Source: DATATB01 sp036268995 | GTDB lineage: Bacteria; Planctomycetota; Planctomycetia; Pirellulales; PNKZ01 | Assembly (NCBI GenBank): GCA_036268995.1 | Contig: DATATB010000098.1 | Coordinates: 1 to 64,000, forward strand | Length of the DNA: 64,000 nucleotides | Direction of reading: 5' to 3' | In this document: in pieces, positions 39,998-49,083 of the stretch | Position numbering within the stretch: the first letter of the stretch is position 1 | Layout: every line of letters starts with the position of its first letter | Notes under the pieces: generated by a model | Database searches by the model: none | Seen by the model: only the letters and a program-made list of their open reading frames with translations | What the model was told of the DNA's origin: nothing | Position numbers and translations under genes: made by a program

Positions 39998-41458
39998 TTA
40001 GCGGCTCGCCTTGCGTGGTCCGCGCCTCGCCGGAAAAGTCGCAGCGGCCGGATCGTAGTCGGGATTGGGCGTCGGCATTTGTGCGCCGACGGCCGAGCGC
40101 CAGGCGTGCAGCTGGTCCCGAAGCTGCCGTGCTTTTTCCGGTCGAGCGCGCGACAGCTCCTGCTGCTCGCCGATGTCGTCGGCGATGTTGTAGAGTTCCA
40201 GGTGCATGTCTTCGAAGAACTCGATCAGCGTCCAATCTCCGGCTCGAATCGCGCCGTAGGGCGTGGCGCCGCCGGGATGGTAGTGCGGATAGTGCCAGAA
40301 GATGGCGTCGCGGGCGAGCCGGTCGACCTTGCCCGACAGAACCGGCACCAGGCTCACGCCGTCGATGGCCGGCGAGGGCGTCCGGAGCGCGCCGGCCATT
40401 TGCAACATGGTCGGGAAAAAGTCGACGCTGATCACCGGCTCGGCACTCACGCTGCCCGGCGGCGTGGTGCCGGGCCATTTGACGATCAGCGGCACGCGCA
40501 CTCCTCCCTCGTAGGCCGAGCCCTTGCCCACTCGCAGCGGAACGTTCGACGTCGATTGCATCAGACCTCCGTTGTCGGAGGTGAACACGATGATCGTGCG
40601 CTCGGCGATGCCCGCGGTGGCCAGCGTATCCATCACGCGGCCGACGCTCTCGTCCACGCTCTGGATCATCGCCGCATACACGGCGTTCGTGTGGTGCAGC
40701 TCGGCCGACACCTTCTTGCGAAAATGCTCGACGGCCGGCTGCTTGGCCTCCAGCGGCGTGTGGACCGCGTAGTGCGGCAGATACACAAAAAACGGCTGCT
40801 CGGCGTGCTCGTTAATAAATTTGCAGGCCTCGTCGGTCAGCCGATCGGTCAGATATTCGCCCGCCCTGCCGTCGCTGAGCGTGGGAATGTTGTAGGGCGA
40901 AAAGTAGTGCGGCGGCTGACCCTTGCCATAGCCGGCAATGTTCAGATCGAAGCCCTGGTGATCGGGAAAATAGGCATCGTCGTCGCCCAGATGCCATTTG
41001 CCGATGCTGGCCGAGGCGTAGCCCAGCGGCGCCAGGGCTTCGGCCAGCGTCTCTTCTTCCAGCGGCAAATACTCGGTCCAATTGGGTACGCGCAGCTTGG
41101 CCTTCGGCAGCTTGTGCCCATGGATCCAATCGGTGATATGCAGCCGGGCCGGATACTTGCCGGTGAGCACGGCCGCCCGCGTCGGCGAGCAGACGGTGCA
41201 GGCCGAGTAAGCGTTGGTGAAGCGCATGCCCTGGCGTGCCAGCCGGTCGATATTCGGCGTCTCGTACAGGTCACCGCCCATGCACGCCAGGTCGGTCCAG
41301 CCCAGGTCGTCGACCAGCACGAACACGAAATTCGGCCGGATGGCCCTTTCAGCGGCGTATGCCGGCAGAGCATCCAGTAGTGACACAATCAGGCCAGCGC
41401 TGACGAGCACAAGCGTCAGAGCCACGCGGGACACAGGCAGCAGCAATCGAGTAAGCAT
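39998..41458 (-). CDS. Type I sulfatase (arylsulfatase A-like), secreted
   Basis: 486 residues. A signal peptide (about 1-36, ending AYAAE) is followed by the alkaline-phosphatase-like fold. Metal ligands lie in NFVFVLVDDLGW (D50/D51). The formylglycine site is C90 in CSPTR with TAAVLTG-like continuation, so the enzyme needs the formylglycine-generating enzyme. GKWHLGD and TSDNGG carry further active-site residues. Planctomycetes use many such enzymes on sulfated algal polysaccharides. AKWP-type C-terminal elements are present. It lies 104 bases downstream of the PhyH gene on the same strand and may be co-transcribed. Confidence 0.95.
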   Translation of the reverse strand: MLTRLLLPVSRVALTLVLVSAGLIVSLLDALPAYAAERAIRPNFVFVLVDDLGWTDLACMGGDLYETPNIDRLARQGMRFTNAYSACTVCSPTRAAVLTGKYPARLHITDWIHGHKLPKAKLRVPNWTEYLPLEEETLAEALAPLGYASASIGKWHLGDDDAYFPDHQGFDLNIAGYGKGQPPHYFSPYNIPTLSDGRAGEYLTDRLTDEACKFINEHAEQPFFVYLPHYAVHTPLEAKQPAVEHFRKKVSAELHHTNAVYAAMIQSVDESVGRVMDTLATAGIAERTIIVFTSDNGGLMQSTSNVPLRVGKGSAYEGGVRVPLIVKWPGTTPPGSVSAEPVISVDFFPTMLQMAGALRTPSPAIDGVSLVPVLSGKVDRLARDAIFWHYPHYHPGGATPYGAIRAGDWTLIEFFEDMHLELYNIADDIGEQQELSRARPEKARQLRDQLHAWRSAVGAQMPTPNPDYDPAAATFPARRGPRKASR

Positions 41459-41562
41459 TGAAATCTCGGGGACATCGAACGAAGCGCGTCGCAGTCACGA
41501 ACTCCAACCCGCAATATCGGCCCTGATTGCATCCCGGTCAACGACCGCGAGCATGCTTGCCA

Positions 41563-42462
41563 CTACTGTCGGCCTAGGTTTTTGCCGCGGACCATGGCGG
41601 GGGGGCGGGATTGCGAGCGGCCGTGATGCGACCACTCGGCGTCCTCGGGACAATGTTCACGCAGCCAGGCACGCAAAGGCACGTCGCCGTCGGCCGGGTC
41701 ATAGGTGCCATTGGCCGACAGGCCGAAGCCGAGGATTTGGCGGCCGACCGGATCCAGCTGCGGATACAAGTCGGCCACGGTCATTTCGTCCTTGGTTCGC
41801 AGCCAGCGATAGCCGTAGCCGTACCACACCACCTTGCGCGTGTCGCTGCATAGGTTCGGACTGCGCGAGTGCCAAATGCGCCGATCGATGATTACCGCGC
41901 TGCCGGCTTTGACGCACAGCGGCTGGGCGCCGGCAGGATTCGAAACCCCATCGGCCGGGCAGTCGATCTCGTCCCACAAGTGCGAGCCCGGCACGATCAG
42001 CGTATTGCCGCGATCCGGCCGGCTGACGTCGGTGAGGTAGTATCCGATCTTGAGCGATAGTCGCGGGCGGGGGCTGGACTCCAACTCGTCGTTCACGCGC
42101 ATGCTGTCCTGATGCCACGCCACGCGCCATTTGAGCGCGGCGGCATCGGCCGGCGGCGTCACGTCCAGGTGCGAATGGTACAAATAAATGTTCCAGCCCA
42201 GGATGCCCCAGACTTTTGGAAACGTGGTGGGACAATCGATGAGATCGACCATCGCCGGGTCTTCGTGAACGATATTCGTGACCGACAACAGCTTGTCGCG
42301 GGTCTCGGGCGTCCGCACGCGGCGATCGACGCGATCGACCACGTCGCACAGCGGCTGAATCTGCGCCGGCTCCAGTGCGTTCTCGACGATCAGATAGCCG
42401 TTGTCGTTGAAGAACGCGCGCTCATCCGGTGTCAGGCGATGCTCGAGGCAGTAGGGTTTCAT
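41563..42462 (-). CDS. Phytanoyl-CoA dioxygenase (PhyH) family protein
   Basis: 299 residues of the Fe(II)/2-oxoglutarate oxygenase double-stranded beta-helix. The iron triad is H117-x-D119 in AWHQDS and H198 in RRIWHSRSPN; R208-type residues in SDTRKVV would hold 2-oxoglutarate. PGSHLWDEI is also typical. Members hydroxylate small molecules; the substrate is unknown. AAGGAAGG lies just before the start codon. Its location before a sulfatase hints at carbohydrate or natural-product breakdown, but only as inference. Confidence 0.9.
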   Translation of the reverse strand: MKPYCLEHRLTPDERAFFNDNGYLIVENALEPAQIQPLCDVVDRVDRRVRTPETRDKLLSVTNIVHEDPAMVDLIDCPTTFPKVWGILGWNIYLYHSHLDVTPPADAAALKWRVAWHQDSMRVNDELESSPRPRLSLKIGYYLTDVSRPDRGNTLIVPGSHLWDEIDCPADGVSNPAGAQPLCVKAGSAVIIDRRIWHSRSPNLCSDTRKVVWYGYGYRWLRTKDEMTVADLYPQLDPVGRQILGFGLSANGTYDPADGDVPLRAWLREHCPEDAEWSHHGRSQSRPPAMVRGKNLGRQ

Positions 42463-42515
42463 AGAGGAACCTTCCTTATTCTCTTCTTATGTCAGACAAC
42501 GAAGAACGAAGAACT

Positions 42516-42595
42516 TTGACCACGGATTTCACGGATAACACTGATCAGGCAAAGAAATCTTTTTCATCCGTGCCATCCGTGAAATCCGTGGTCAA
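42516..42595. repeat. 20-base perfect inverted repeat, ACGGATTTCACGGAT family
   Basis: TTGACCACGGATTTCACGGA at 42516-42535 returns exactly inverted at 42576-42595, around 40 bases. Read through it gives the spurious peptide TDFTDNTDQ / SVPSVKSVV found in many unrelated bacterial hypothetical ORFs. It lies in the head-to-head gap between PhyH and the isomerase gene, so here it is not a terminator. Confidence 0.85.
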
Positions 42596-42718
42596 CTTTT
42601 CCTTTTTCCTCTTCTTACTCGCCTTCCCGGCCGTGGTGTTTTGCGCCACGCCTGATACGTTAACAGCTTACGCAGCCATCGCCAGCCGCGGCGGGTCGAA
42701 GTTCGAGGAAATCGCTCG

Positions 42719-43645
42719 ATGAAATTGGGTTTTGTCAGTGCCATTCTGCCCGAGCTCTCCTGGCGCGAGGTGATCGAGTTCGCGGCAGCTACGGGCTACG
42801 AGTGCGTGGAGTTGATGTGCTGGCCGCCTGGCAAAGGCGATCGTCGCTATGCGGGCATCACGCACGTGGACGTAACCCAGCTCGACGCCGCCGGGGCTGC
42901 GCAGATTCGAGATTTTTGCACCGAGCGGAATGTCGCCATCAGCGGGCTTGGCTATTATCCCAACCCGCTCGCTCCCGACGCGGAAGAAGCCGCGGCCGTG
43001 CGAAGCCACTTGGAACAGGTGATTCGCGCGGCGCCGATGTTGGGCCTCAATCAAGTCAACACGTTCGTCGGCCGCGATTGGCGTCTTTCGGTCGATGCGA
43101 ATTGGCCAAGATTCCTGGACGTGTGGCGGCCGCTGGTTCGACTGGCCGAAAGCTGCCAGGTGCGGATCGGCATCGAAAATTGCCCGATGCTGTTCACCGA
43201 CGACGAGTGGCCCGGCGGCAAGAACCTGGCCGTGTCGCCGGCCATCTGGCGGCGCATGTTCGCGGCCATTCCCAGCCCGGCCTTCGGCTTGAACTTCGAT
43301 CCGTCGCATTTCGTGTGGCAACAGATGGACTATCTGTTGCCGCTCGGTGAGTTTGCCGATCGGCTGTTCCACGTACACGCAAAGGATGTGCGGATCGATC
43401 GGCAGCGCGTGAACGAAGTGGGTATTCTGGCCGTCCCGTCAGCCTGGCATCAACCGAAGTTGCCGGGGCTGGGCGACATTGCTTGGGGGCCGCTGTTCTC
43501 CGTCCTGGGCGAAGTCGGCTACCGCGGCCCGGTGTGCGTCGAAGTGGAAGATCGCAGCTACGAGCATTCGCTCGCCGCGCGGCAGGCGGCCTTGCGGCAG
43601 TCGCTGCAATTCCTCCGCAACTTCGTGCCTCAAGGCGGATTTTAA
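42719..43645 (+). CDS. Sugar phosphate isomerase/epimerase (AP endonuclease 2 fold)
   Basis: 308 residues of the xylose-isomerase-like TIM barrel. Metal ligands can be seen in RIGIENCPM (Glu), GLNFDPSHF (Asp, His), FHVHAKDV (His) and VCVEVEDRS (Glu). The family interconverts ketoses and aldoses or epimerises inositols. The opening MKLGFVSAILPELSW is the normal N-terminus. It lies 29 bases before deoC, so the two are almost certainly co-transcribed, which suggests a sugar or deoxyribose breakdown role. Confidence 0.92.
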   Translation: MKLGFVSAILPELSWREVIEFAAATGYECVELMCWPPGKGDRRYAGITHVDVTQLDAAGAAQIRDFCTERNVAISGLGYYPNPLAPDAEEAAAVRSHLEQVIRAAPMLGLNQVNTFVGRDWRLSVDANWPRFLDVWRPLVRLAESCQVRIGIENCPMLFTDDEWPGGKNLAVSPAIWRRMFAAIPSPAFGLNFDPSHFVWQQMDYLLPLGEFADRLFHVHAKDVRIDRQRVNEVGILAVPSAWHQPKLPGLGDIAWGPLFSVLGEVGYRGPVCVEVEDRSYEHSLAARQAALRQSLQFLRNFVPQGGF

Positions 43646-43674
43646 TAATCGAATCCTCACTTTGGAGCGTGGCG

Positions 43675-44457
43675 ATGGAATTTGGCTACGAAGAGCTGGC
43701 GGGCATGATCGATCACTCGCTGCTGCACCCGACCATGACGGACGCGGAGCTCGAAGCCGGCTGCGCCGTGGCTGCCAGGTACCGGGTCGCGTCGGTGTGC
43801 ATTAAGCCTTACGCGGTTCGCCGGGCAGTCGAGCTGCTGCGCGACAGCGGCGTGCGCGTGGGCTGCGTGATTGGTTTTCCGCACGGCAACAGCGCGACCG
43901 AAGTCAAACGCTTCGAGACTGAAGTTGCTTGCCGCGACGGCGCCGTCGAAATCGACATGGTCATCAACATCGGCAAGGCCCTCGGCGGCGACTGGGACTA
44001 TGTCGAGCGCGACATGCGGGCCGTCTGCGACGAAGCCCATCGGCATGGAGCCAAGGTGAAGGTGATCTTCGAAAACGATTACCTGGCGGCAGGCGGTGCC
44101 GGACTGAGCAGCGACGAACTGAAGATCAAGCTCTGCCAGATCTGCGAGCGAGCCGGCGCCGACTGGGTCAAGACTTCGACCGGCTACGGTTTCGTCAAGC
44201 AGCCGGGCGGCGCCTACAACTATCAAGGCGCGACCGAGCATGACCTGGCTTTGATGCGTGCGAATTGTTCCGAGCGCGTGCAAGTCAAAGCCGCCGGCGG
44301 CGTGCGCGATCTGGACGGTCTGATTCGCGTACGCCAGCTTGGCGCCACGCGTTGTGGCGCCTCGGCCACGGCCGCGATCCTCGACGAGTTCCGCCGCCGC
44401 GAAATGGCAGGATCACCGGCAACAGTCAACGCTTCATTGGGCCAAGGCGGGTATTAA
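43675..44457 (+). CDS. deoC: Deoxyribose-phosphate aldolase
   Basis: 260 residues. The Schiff-base lysine is K166 in WVKTSTGYG, the assisting lysine is K205 in VKAAGGVR, and CVIGFPHG and EIDMVINIG are typical barrel strands. DeoC splits 2-deoxyribose 5-phosphate into glyceraldehyde 3-phosphate and acetaldehyde. GGAG lies 8 bases before the start. A small variation is IFENDYL in place of the common IFETDYL. The partner upstream isomerase suggests a pathway for deoxy-sugars beyond simple nucleoside salvage; no deoA/deoD is here. Confidence 0.96.
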   Translation: MEFGYEELAGMIDHSLLHPTMTDAELEAGCAVAARYRVASVCIKPYAVRRAVELLRDSGVRVGCVIGFPHGNSATEVKRFETEVACRDGAVEIDMVINIGKALGGDWDYVERDMRAVCDEAHRHGAKVKVIFENDYLAAGGAGLSSDELKIKLCQICERAGADWVKTSTGYGFVKQPGGAYNYQGATEHDLALMRANCSERVQVKAAGGVRDLDGLIRVRQLGATRCGASATAAILDEFRRREMAGSPATVNASLGQGGY

Positions 44458-44503
44458 CCCCGAACTCGTTCGCAGCGTGGGCAGTCAACGCCCGTGCCGC
44501 CTA

Positions 44504-45940
44504 TCACGACGCGAGCGATTGCTTCAGCCAACTGCGGTCGCGCGCGAGCATTACCAGCGGCACCACCGGAGCGAGCATAAGACTGATACCAAATCCATCC
44601 ATTGGCAGGTAATACAGCGGCACGAGCGCGCAATATACGGCGACGGTTCGTTGCAATCCGATCTGGCGGCAACCCACGGCCAGCGGCACGAGCCACGTAG
44701 CATACCAGCACAAGAACCATCCTACCGCCAGGCACTGGTAGAGAAGGATGAAGACCACGGAGTCGGCCAACAGACCTGGTAGCGTCGTCGCGCGCCAGGC
44801 CAGCACGGCTGCCAACACGCCAAAGCCCAGGCGTGCGGCCGCGGTCCACACTCGAAATACCAGGTGTTGCCAATACGGGGCAACGAGGGCCAGGCCTCCG
44901 CAAATGAGCGCCATCCATGAGTTGGCCAGCTTGTCGGGCGTGGCATCGACGGCGTTGAGGATGCTTCGCAGCGACGCCGGCCCCTGCCAGAAGGGAGCAA
45001 ACAGCACGGCGAACAGCGCTCCGCCGGCCACGATCATTGCCGCCGCGCGCACGACCGAGCGCCGCACCTGAAAAACCAGATACAAGCCCATCACCGGTGC
45101 GATGGCGATCTTAGCGCAAAACGCCAGGCTCAGTGCCAACCAGGCCAACCACTCGCGACGAGCTGCCGCGGCCCACACAAACCCGGCCGTTCCCAGCAGC
45201 ATGAAGCCGTCGTTGTGCGCCTGGCCGCTGATTTCCCAGGCCAGCAGCGGATTCCAACCCAGCACGATGAATGAAACCGCTGCATCGCCGCTGGGCAGAT
45301 GGTCGCGGCAGAAGCGGTAGGCGAGAAGAACGTAACCCAACGAGCACGCCAGCAGGGCCGCTTTGAAGACGATCATCGCCGCCCAAGGCGGACCGGCCTT
45401 TGCGGCGAGCACCGAAATGTACGTGACGATCGGGCCATAGGGTGTCGGTTTGTCGCGCCAATGCGCGCCGACCAGGCCCCGAATCGGATCGTGAGCGTCC
45501 AAATCCTCCGGCACCTGGACATAGGGATTCTGCCCGTGCTGCACCATCCGTCCATTGGCCAGGTTCGAGAAAATGTCATTCGACGTCAGCGGCAGTGCCG
45601 GGGCTGCGGCCAACTGAATTGCCACGCCCGCGCCCAGCAACAGCGGCCAGTTGCTCCGTGCGCCGCCCCAGCACACGCGGACGTGTAATCCACCCGCCAC
45701 GACCAGGCAGGTTACCAGCGCCGTGTCGATCCACATGCCGTGGAACTTGGCAAGTCCCGCTTCGTCGACTTTGACCGTACCGGCCAGCCATGCCCGAAGG
45801 TACGACAGCAGCGTGGCGAGCAACAGGCACGCGCCGATGCCGCATGCCGATCGGACCAAATCCACATCCGAGATGGGGCCGTGCCGCAAGCGACCGAGCC
45901 AGCCGGCGCCGGCCGGCTCTTGCGGTTGAACTCTGGTCAC
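44504..45940 (-). CDS. Polytopic membrane glycosyltransferase-like protein (GT-C/GT87 type)
   Basis: 478 residues with about 11-13 hydrophobic helices. An extracytoplasmic loop after the third or fourth helix has LTSNDIFSNLANGRMVQHGQ and NPYVQVPEDL, in the position of the acidic catalytic loop of GT-C enzymes such as polyprenyl-phosphomannose mannosyltransferases. AHNDGFMLLG is another family-like motif. It would build surface glycans using a lipid-linked sugar. I set the start at the GTG 45940 because GAGGAG lies 5 bases before it; a GTG eight codons upstream lacks one. It is convergent with deoC. Confidence 0.75.
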   Translation of the reverse strand: MTRVQPQEPAGAGWLGRLRHGPISDVDLVRSACGIGACLLLATLLSYLRAWLAGTVKVDEAGLAKFHGMWIDTALVTCLVVAGGLHVRVCWGGARSNWPLLLGAGVAIQLAAAPALPLTSNDIFSNLANGRMVQHGQNPYVQVPEDLDAHDPIRGLVGAHWRDKPTPYGPIVTYISVLAAKAGPPWAAMIVFKAALLACSLGYVLLAYRFCRDHLPSGDAAVSFIVLGWNPLLAWEISGQAHNDGFMLLGTAGFVWAAAARREWLAWLALSLAFCAKIAIAPVMGLYLVFQVRRSVVRAAAMIVAGGALFAVLFAPFWQGPASLRSILNAVDATPDKLANSWMALICGGLALVAPYWQHLVFRVWTAAARLGFGVLAAVLAWRATTLPGLLADSVVFILLYQCLAVGWFLCWYATWLVPLAVGCRQIGLQRTVAVYCALVPLYYLPMDGFGISLMLAPVVPLVMLARDRSWLKQSLAS

Positions 45941-46310
45941 GTCCGCTCCTCGGCCTGGGGTCACGTAGAAGACGGTACGAAATCATAGACAAGACCGTCG
46001 GCCACGAACATTCTAAATCACCCCCCGCGGCGGCCGCGTACTTCCGGCCCCCAACCGCCACGCTGTCGACCTGTGTCGTCGTTCTGCGCACTGGCCATAG
46101 TACCGGTCCTGGTTTGCCTGGCCGTCGCCGGCGTCTGCCGTCCCTGGCGGGGCTAACGACTGTTTTGCCCTTCCCAACCGGCCCCAGTGCGTGAAAATTT
46201 GAACGCCGGCGCGCGCCGGCACCGTTTCGTCCATTCACGCGGAGTCCGCGACCCGTGGTTTTTGAGTTAGCAAGCCCGTTCGAGCCGGCGGGGTTTCAGC
46301 CGTCGGGGAG
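45941..46310. other. Intergenic, holds the left uvrB-derived direct repeat
   Basis: 370 bases between the divergent GT-C gene and the SNF2 gene. The right half is a copy of the uvrB upstream region and first codons (46163-46306). The left half shows nothing recognisable. Confidence 0.6.
46163..46306 (+). repeat. Left copy of the uvrB 5' region (direct repeat)
   Basis: 46187-46306 aligns without gaps to 50049-50168 with 105 of 120 identical bases by hand count, and weaker similarity runs back to about 46163. The repeat includes a GCCGGCGCGCGCCGGC palindrome, the ribosome binding region GCGGAGTCCG and the first 17 codons of uvrB (here VVFELASPFEPAGFQPS). Nothing after 46306 matches uvrB. Confidence 0.9.
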
Positions 46311-46326
46311 TTGCGGGCACGCTTGA
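46255..46326 (+). pseudogene. Truncated uvrB start, 23-codon leader ORF before the SNF2 gene
   Basis: From a GTG at 46255 the frame reads VVFELASPFEPAGFQPSGSC and ends after 23 codons at a TGA (46324-46326). The first 17 codons copy those of uvrB (VGFELASPFQPAGDQPS). The stop overlaps a TTG that is in frame with the SNF2 gene (TTGA at 46323-46326), so translation of the leader could feed the helicase. Confidence 0.6.
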
Positions 46327-49043
46327 TTGACTTGTTGATTTCGCCGCACGGCCGGCCGCTGATCGCCACGGACTGCGAACCGGACGGGACGCCGGCGCCT
46401 GCCGCATTGCGACGGACGGCGCAGGCGCTGGACGCATCGGCGGCGCGAGGGCTGCTGCATCTGGCGACCGTCGAGTTGCAGACGACGTTGCCGCCCGGCT
46501 TGAGTTGGGCGCGTGGCTTCGCCAGCGATTATCTCACGCGGCTCTGTCATACGCCCGGCCTGGGCGAAGCCGGCGAGATCGCGGCCGTCGCCCCGCCGCC
46601 CGAAGACGAGCTGGCAGCCGTCGCGCAGCGCTGTCCCCCGTTGCTGGGCAGCGAATATCTCACGGCCGAGGTGCTGGCCGCGTGGTGGGGCGAACTGGAC
46701 GAGCTGGTGCGCGCCGAGGCGCGGCAGTCGCCCGGCGGCGCGCAAGAATATTTGCGCCAGCAGAATCCCGTGTGGCGGCTGGTAGGGCGCGTCACGTTTC
46801 ACCTGGCCGAAAACAAGCGCGACCCGGCACATCCGTTCGCGTTTCTGGCGACCTACGCCAGCCGCCTGTCGGCGCAGGCCCGGGTGCAGCACCAGCCGCT
46901 GGGACGCGCGTTGCAGGAATATGCCGGGGCGCGGAACCGCTCGGCGCTGGTGGCGCTGCTGACGCCCGTGGAGCGGGCCACGCAATTGAGCCCGCTGGCC
47001 AAGGAGCTGGTCGAATCGGGCGACGTTTACCAGCCGCTGGCCTGGACGGCCCGCGAAGCCTACCGCTTTCTGCAGGACATCCCAAAGTTCGAGGAAAGCG
47101 GGCTGATCGTGCGGGTGCCCGACTGGTGGCGGGCCCAACGGCCGCCGCGACCGATCGTCAGCGTCAAAGTCGGCGACCAGCCTGGCGCCAAGCTGGGGGC
47201 TGATCGCTTGCTCGATTTCAGCGTCGACGTGGCGCTGGATGGCGAGCCGCTATCCAAGAGCGAGTTGCAAGCCCTGCTGGATTCGGCCGACGGCCTCGTC
47301 GTACTCAAGGGCCGCTGGGTCGAGGTCGACCGCGATCGGTTGAACCAGGCGCTGCGTCACTGGAAAACGGTGGCCCAACAGGTTCGTGGCAGCGGCCTGA
47401 CGTTTTTCGAAGGCATGCGGTTGCTGTCCGGCGCTAGTTACGCAGACGACGTCGCCGACGAGGCAGCCCGTGCCGCGCCCGAATGGACCGGTATTTCGGC
47501 TGGGCCGGCACTGGAGCAAGTGTTGCGCGAGCTGCGCGATCCGCAGTTGCTCGGCAGCCAGGCCGTGCCCCACTTGCAGGCGACCTTGCGGCCGTATCAG
47601 CAGACGGGCGTGGCCTGGCTGCGGTTCATGACCCGGCTGGGTTTGGGCGCCTGCCTGGCAGACGACATGGGCCTGGGCAAGACAATCCAGGTGATCGCCC
47701 TGTTGCTGCACATCAAACATCAGCGATCAGCCGCGCGCGAGCCCAGCTTGCTGGTCGTGCCCGCATCACTGATTGCCAATTGGAAGTCGGAACTCGCGCG
47801 GTTCGGCCCCAGCCTGGATGTGCGCATTGTGCATCCCTCGGAAATGCCCGCCGCTAGCGGCCGTCGTGGTAAAGCCGCTGACGAACCGTCGCCCGCTGCG
47901 CTCGTCGCAGGCTGCGACCTGGCCATTACCACGTACGGTATGCTAGCACGCTTGGACCCACTGCGCGAGCGGCGCTGGAACGTGGTCGTGCTGGACGAAG
48001 CGCAAGCCATCAAGAATTCCGGTTCGCGGCAGACACGGGCCGTCAAGGATTTGTCCGCCGCCGCCCGGCTGGCTCTCACTGGCACGCCGATCGAGAATCG
48101 CCTCTCGGACCTGTGGTCGCTGTTCGATTTTCTCAATCCCGGCCTGCTGGGCAGCGCCAAGCAATTCGCGGCGCTGGTCAAACAATCCGCGGCAGCCGGC
48201 GGCGACCGTTATGGCTCGTTGCGGTCGCTGGTTCAGCCCTACATCTTACGGCGGCTGAAGACGGACAAGCGCGTGATCGCCGACTTGCCCGAAAAAACCG
48301 AAGTCAACGCCTATTGCGGGCTGAGCAAACGGCAGGCCGCGCTCTACGAGCGGGCCGTTCGCGAACTGGCCGCCACGCTAAAAGACTCCGAAGGTATCCA
48401 GCGGCGCGGAACCGTGCTGGCCTTCCTGATGCGCTTCAAGCAGATTTGCAATCATCCGTCGCAGGCCACCGGCGACGCCGGTTACGAGCCGCGCGACAGC
48501 GCGAAGTTTCAGCGCCTGGCCGAGCTCTGCGGCGAACTCGCCGAGCGGCAGCAAAAGGCCCTGGTCTTCACCCAGTTTCGCGAGATCACGGCCCCCTTGG
48601 CCGAATTCCTGGCCGGCGTATTCGGCCGCCCGGGCCTGGTGCTGACCGGCCAGACGGCGGTGGGCAAGCGGCGCGAGCTGGTCGAGGCCTTTCAGCGCGA
48701 GACCGGCCCGCCCTTCTTCGTGCTATCACTCAAGGCCGGCGGCACGGGACTGAATCTCACGGAGGCGGCGCACGTCATTCACTTCGACCGTTGGTGGAAT
48801 CCGGCCGTCGAGAACCAGGCGACCGACCGCGCGTTTCGCATCGGACAGAAGCACAACGTCGTGGTTCACAAATTTGTCTGCCGTGGTACGATTGAAGAGC
48901 GGATCGACGAAATGCTGACCGAAAAGAGCGACCTGTCGCGCAGTCTGCTGGACGCCGGCGGCGAGACGCTGCTCACCGAAATGAACGACGAGCAGCTCTT
49001 GAAGTTCGTGTCGCTGGACGTGCGAAAAGCCTTGGAAACTTAA
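46311..49043 (+). CDS. SNF2-family DNA translocase/helicase with associated N-terminal region
   Basis: About 910 residues. The N-terminal ~400 residues match the SNF2-helicase-associated region (landmark HPFAFLATYASRLSAQ near 174-189). The motor has motif I DDMGLGKT (451-458), motif II DEAQ (562-565, a DEAH variant), LTGTPIENRL (motif III) and a second RecA lobe ending QATDRAFRIGQ. SNF2 proteins of this bacterial class remodel protein-DNA or transcription complexes. The start is unclear: TTG at 46311 or TTG at 46323, the latter overlapping the leader stop. The gene is 40 bases before a SWIM gene, its usual partner. Confidence 0.92.
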   Translation: MRARLIDLLISPHGRPLIATDCEPDGTPAPAALRRTAQALDASAARGLLHLATVELQTTLPPGLSWARGFASDYLTRLCHTPGLGEAGEIAAVAPPPEDELAAVAQRCPPLLGSEYLTAEVLAAWWGELDELVRAEARQSPGGAQEYLRQQNPVWRLVGRVTFHLAENKRDPAHPFAFLATYASRLSAQARVQHQPLGRALQEYAGARNRSALVALLTPVERATQLSPLAKELVESGDVYQPLAWTAREAYRFLQDIPKFEESGLIVRVPDWWRAQRPPRPIVSVKVGDQPGAKLGADRLLDFSVDVALDGEPLSKSELQALLDSADGLVVLKGRWVEVDRDRLNQALRHWKTVAQQVRGSGLTFFEGMRLLSGASYADDVADEAARAAPEWTGISAGPALEQVLRELRDPQLLGSQAVPHLQATLRPYQQTGVAWLRFMTRLGLGACLADDMGLGKTIQVIALLLHIKHQRSAAREPSLLVVPASLIANWKSELARFGPSLDVRIVHPSEMPAASGRRGKAADEPSPAALVAGCDLAITTYGMLARLDPLRERRWNVVVLDEAQAIKNSGSRQTRAVKDLSAAARLALTGTPIENRLSDLWSLFDFLNPGLLGSAKQFAALVKQSAAAGGDRYGSLRSLVQPYILRRLKTDKRVIADLPEKTEVNAYCGLSKRQAALYERAVRELAATLKDSEGIQRRGTVLAFLMRFKQICNHPSQATGDAGYEPRDSAKFQRLAELCGELAERQQKALVFTQFREITAPLAEFLAGVFGRPGLVLTGQTAVGKRRELVEAFQRETGPPFFVLSLKAGGTGLNLTEAAHVIHFDRWWNPAVENQATDRAFRIGQKHNVVVHKFVCRGTIEERIDEMLTEKSDLSRSLLDAGGETLLTEMNDEQLLKFVSLDVRKALET

Positions 49044-49083
49044 CATCGGCCCCAGCTTGCTCGATGCTAGGGAGGGCTTACCA

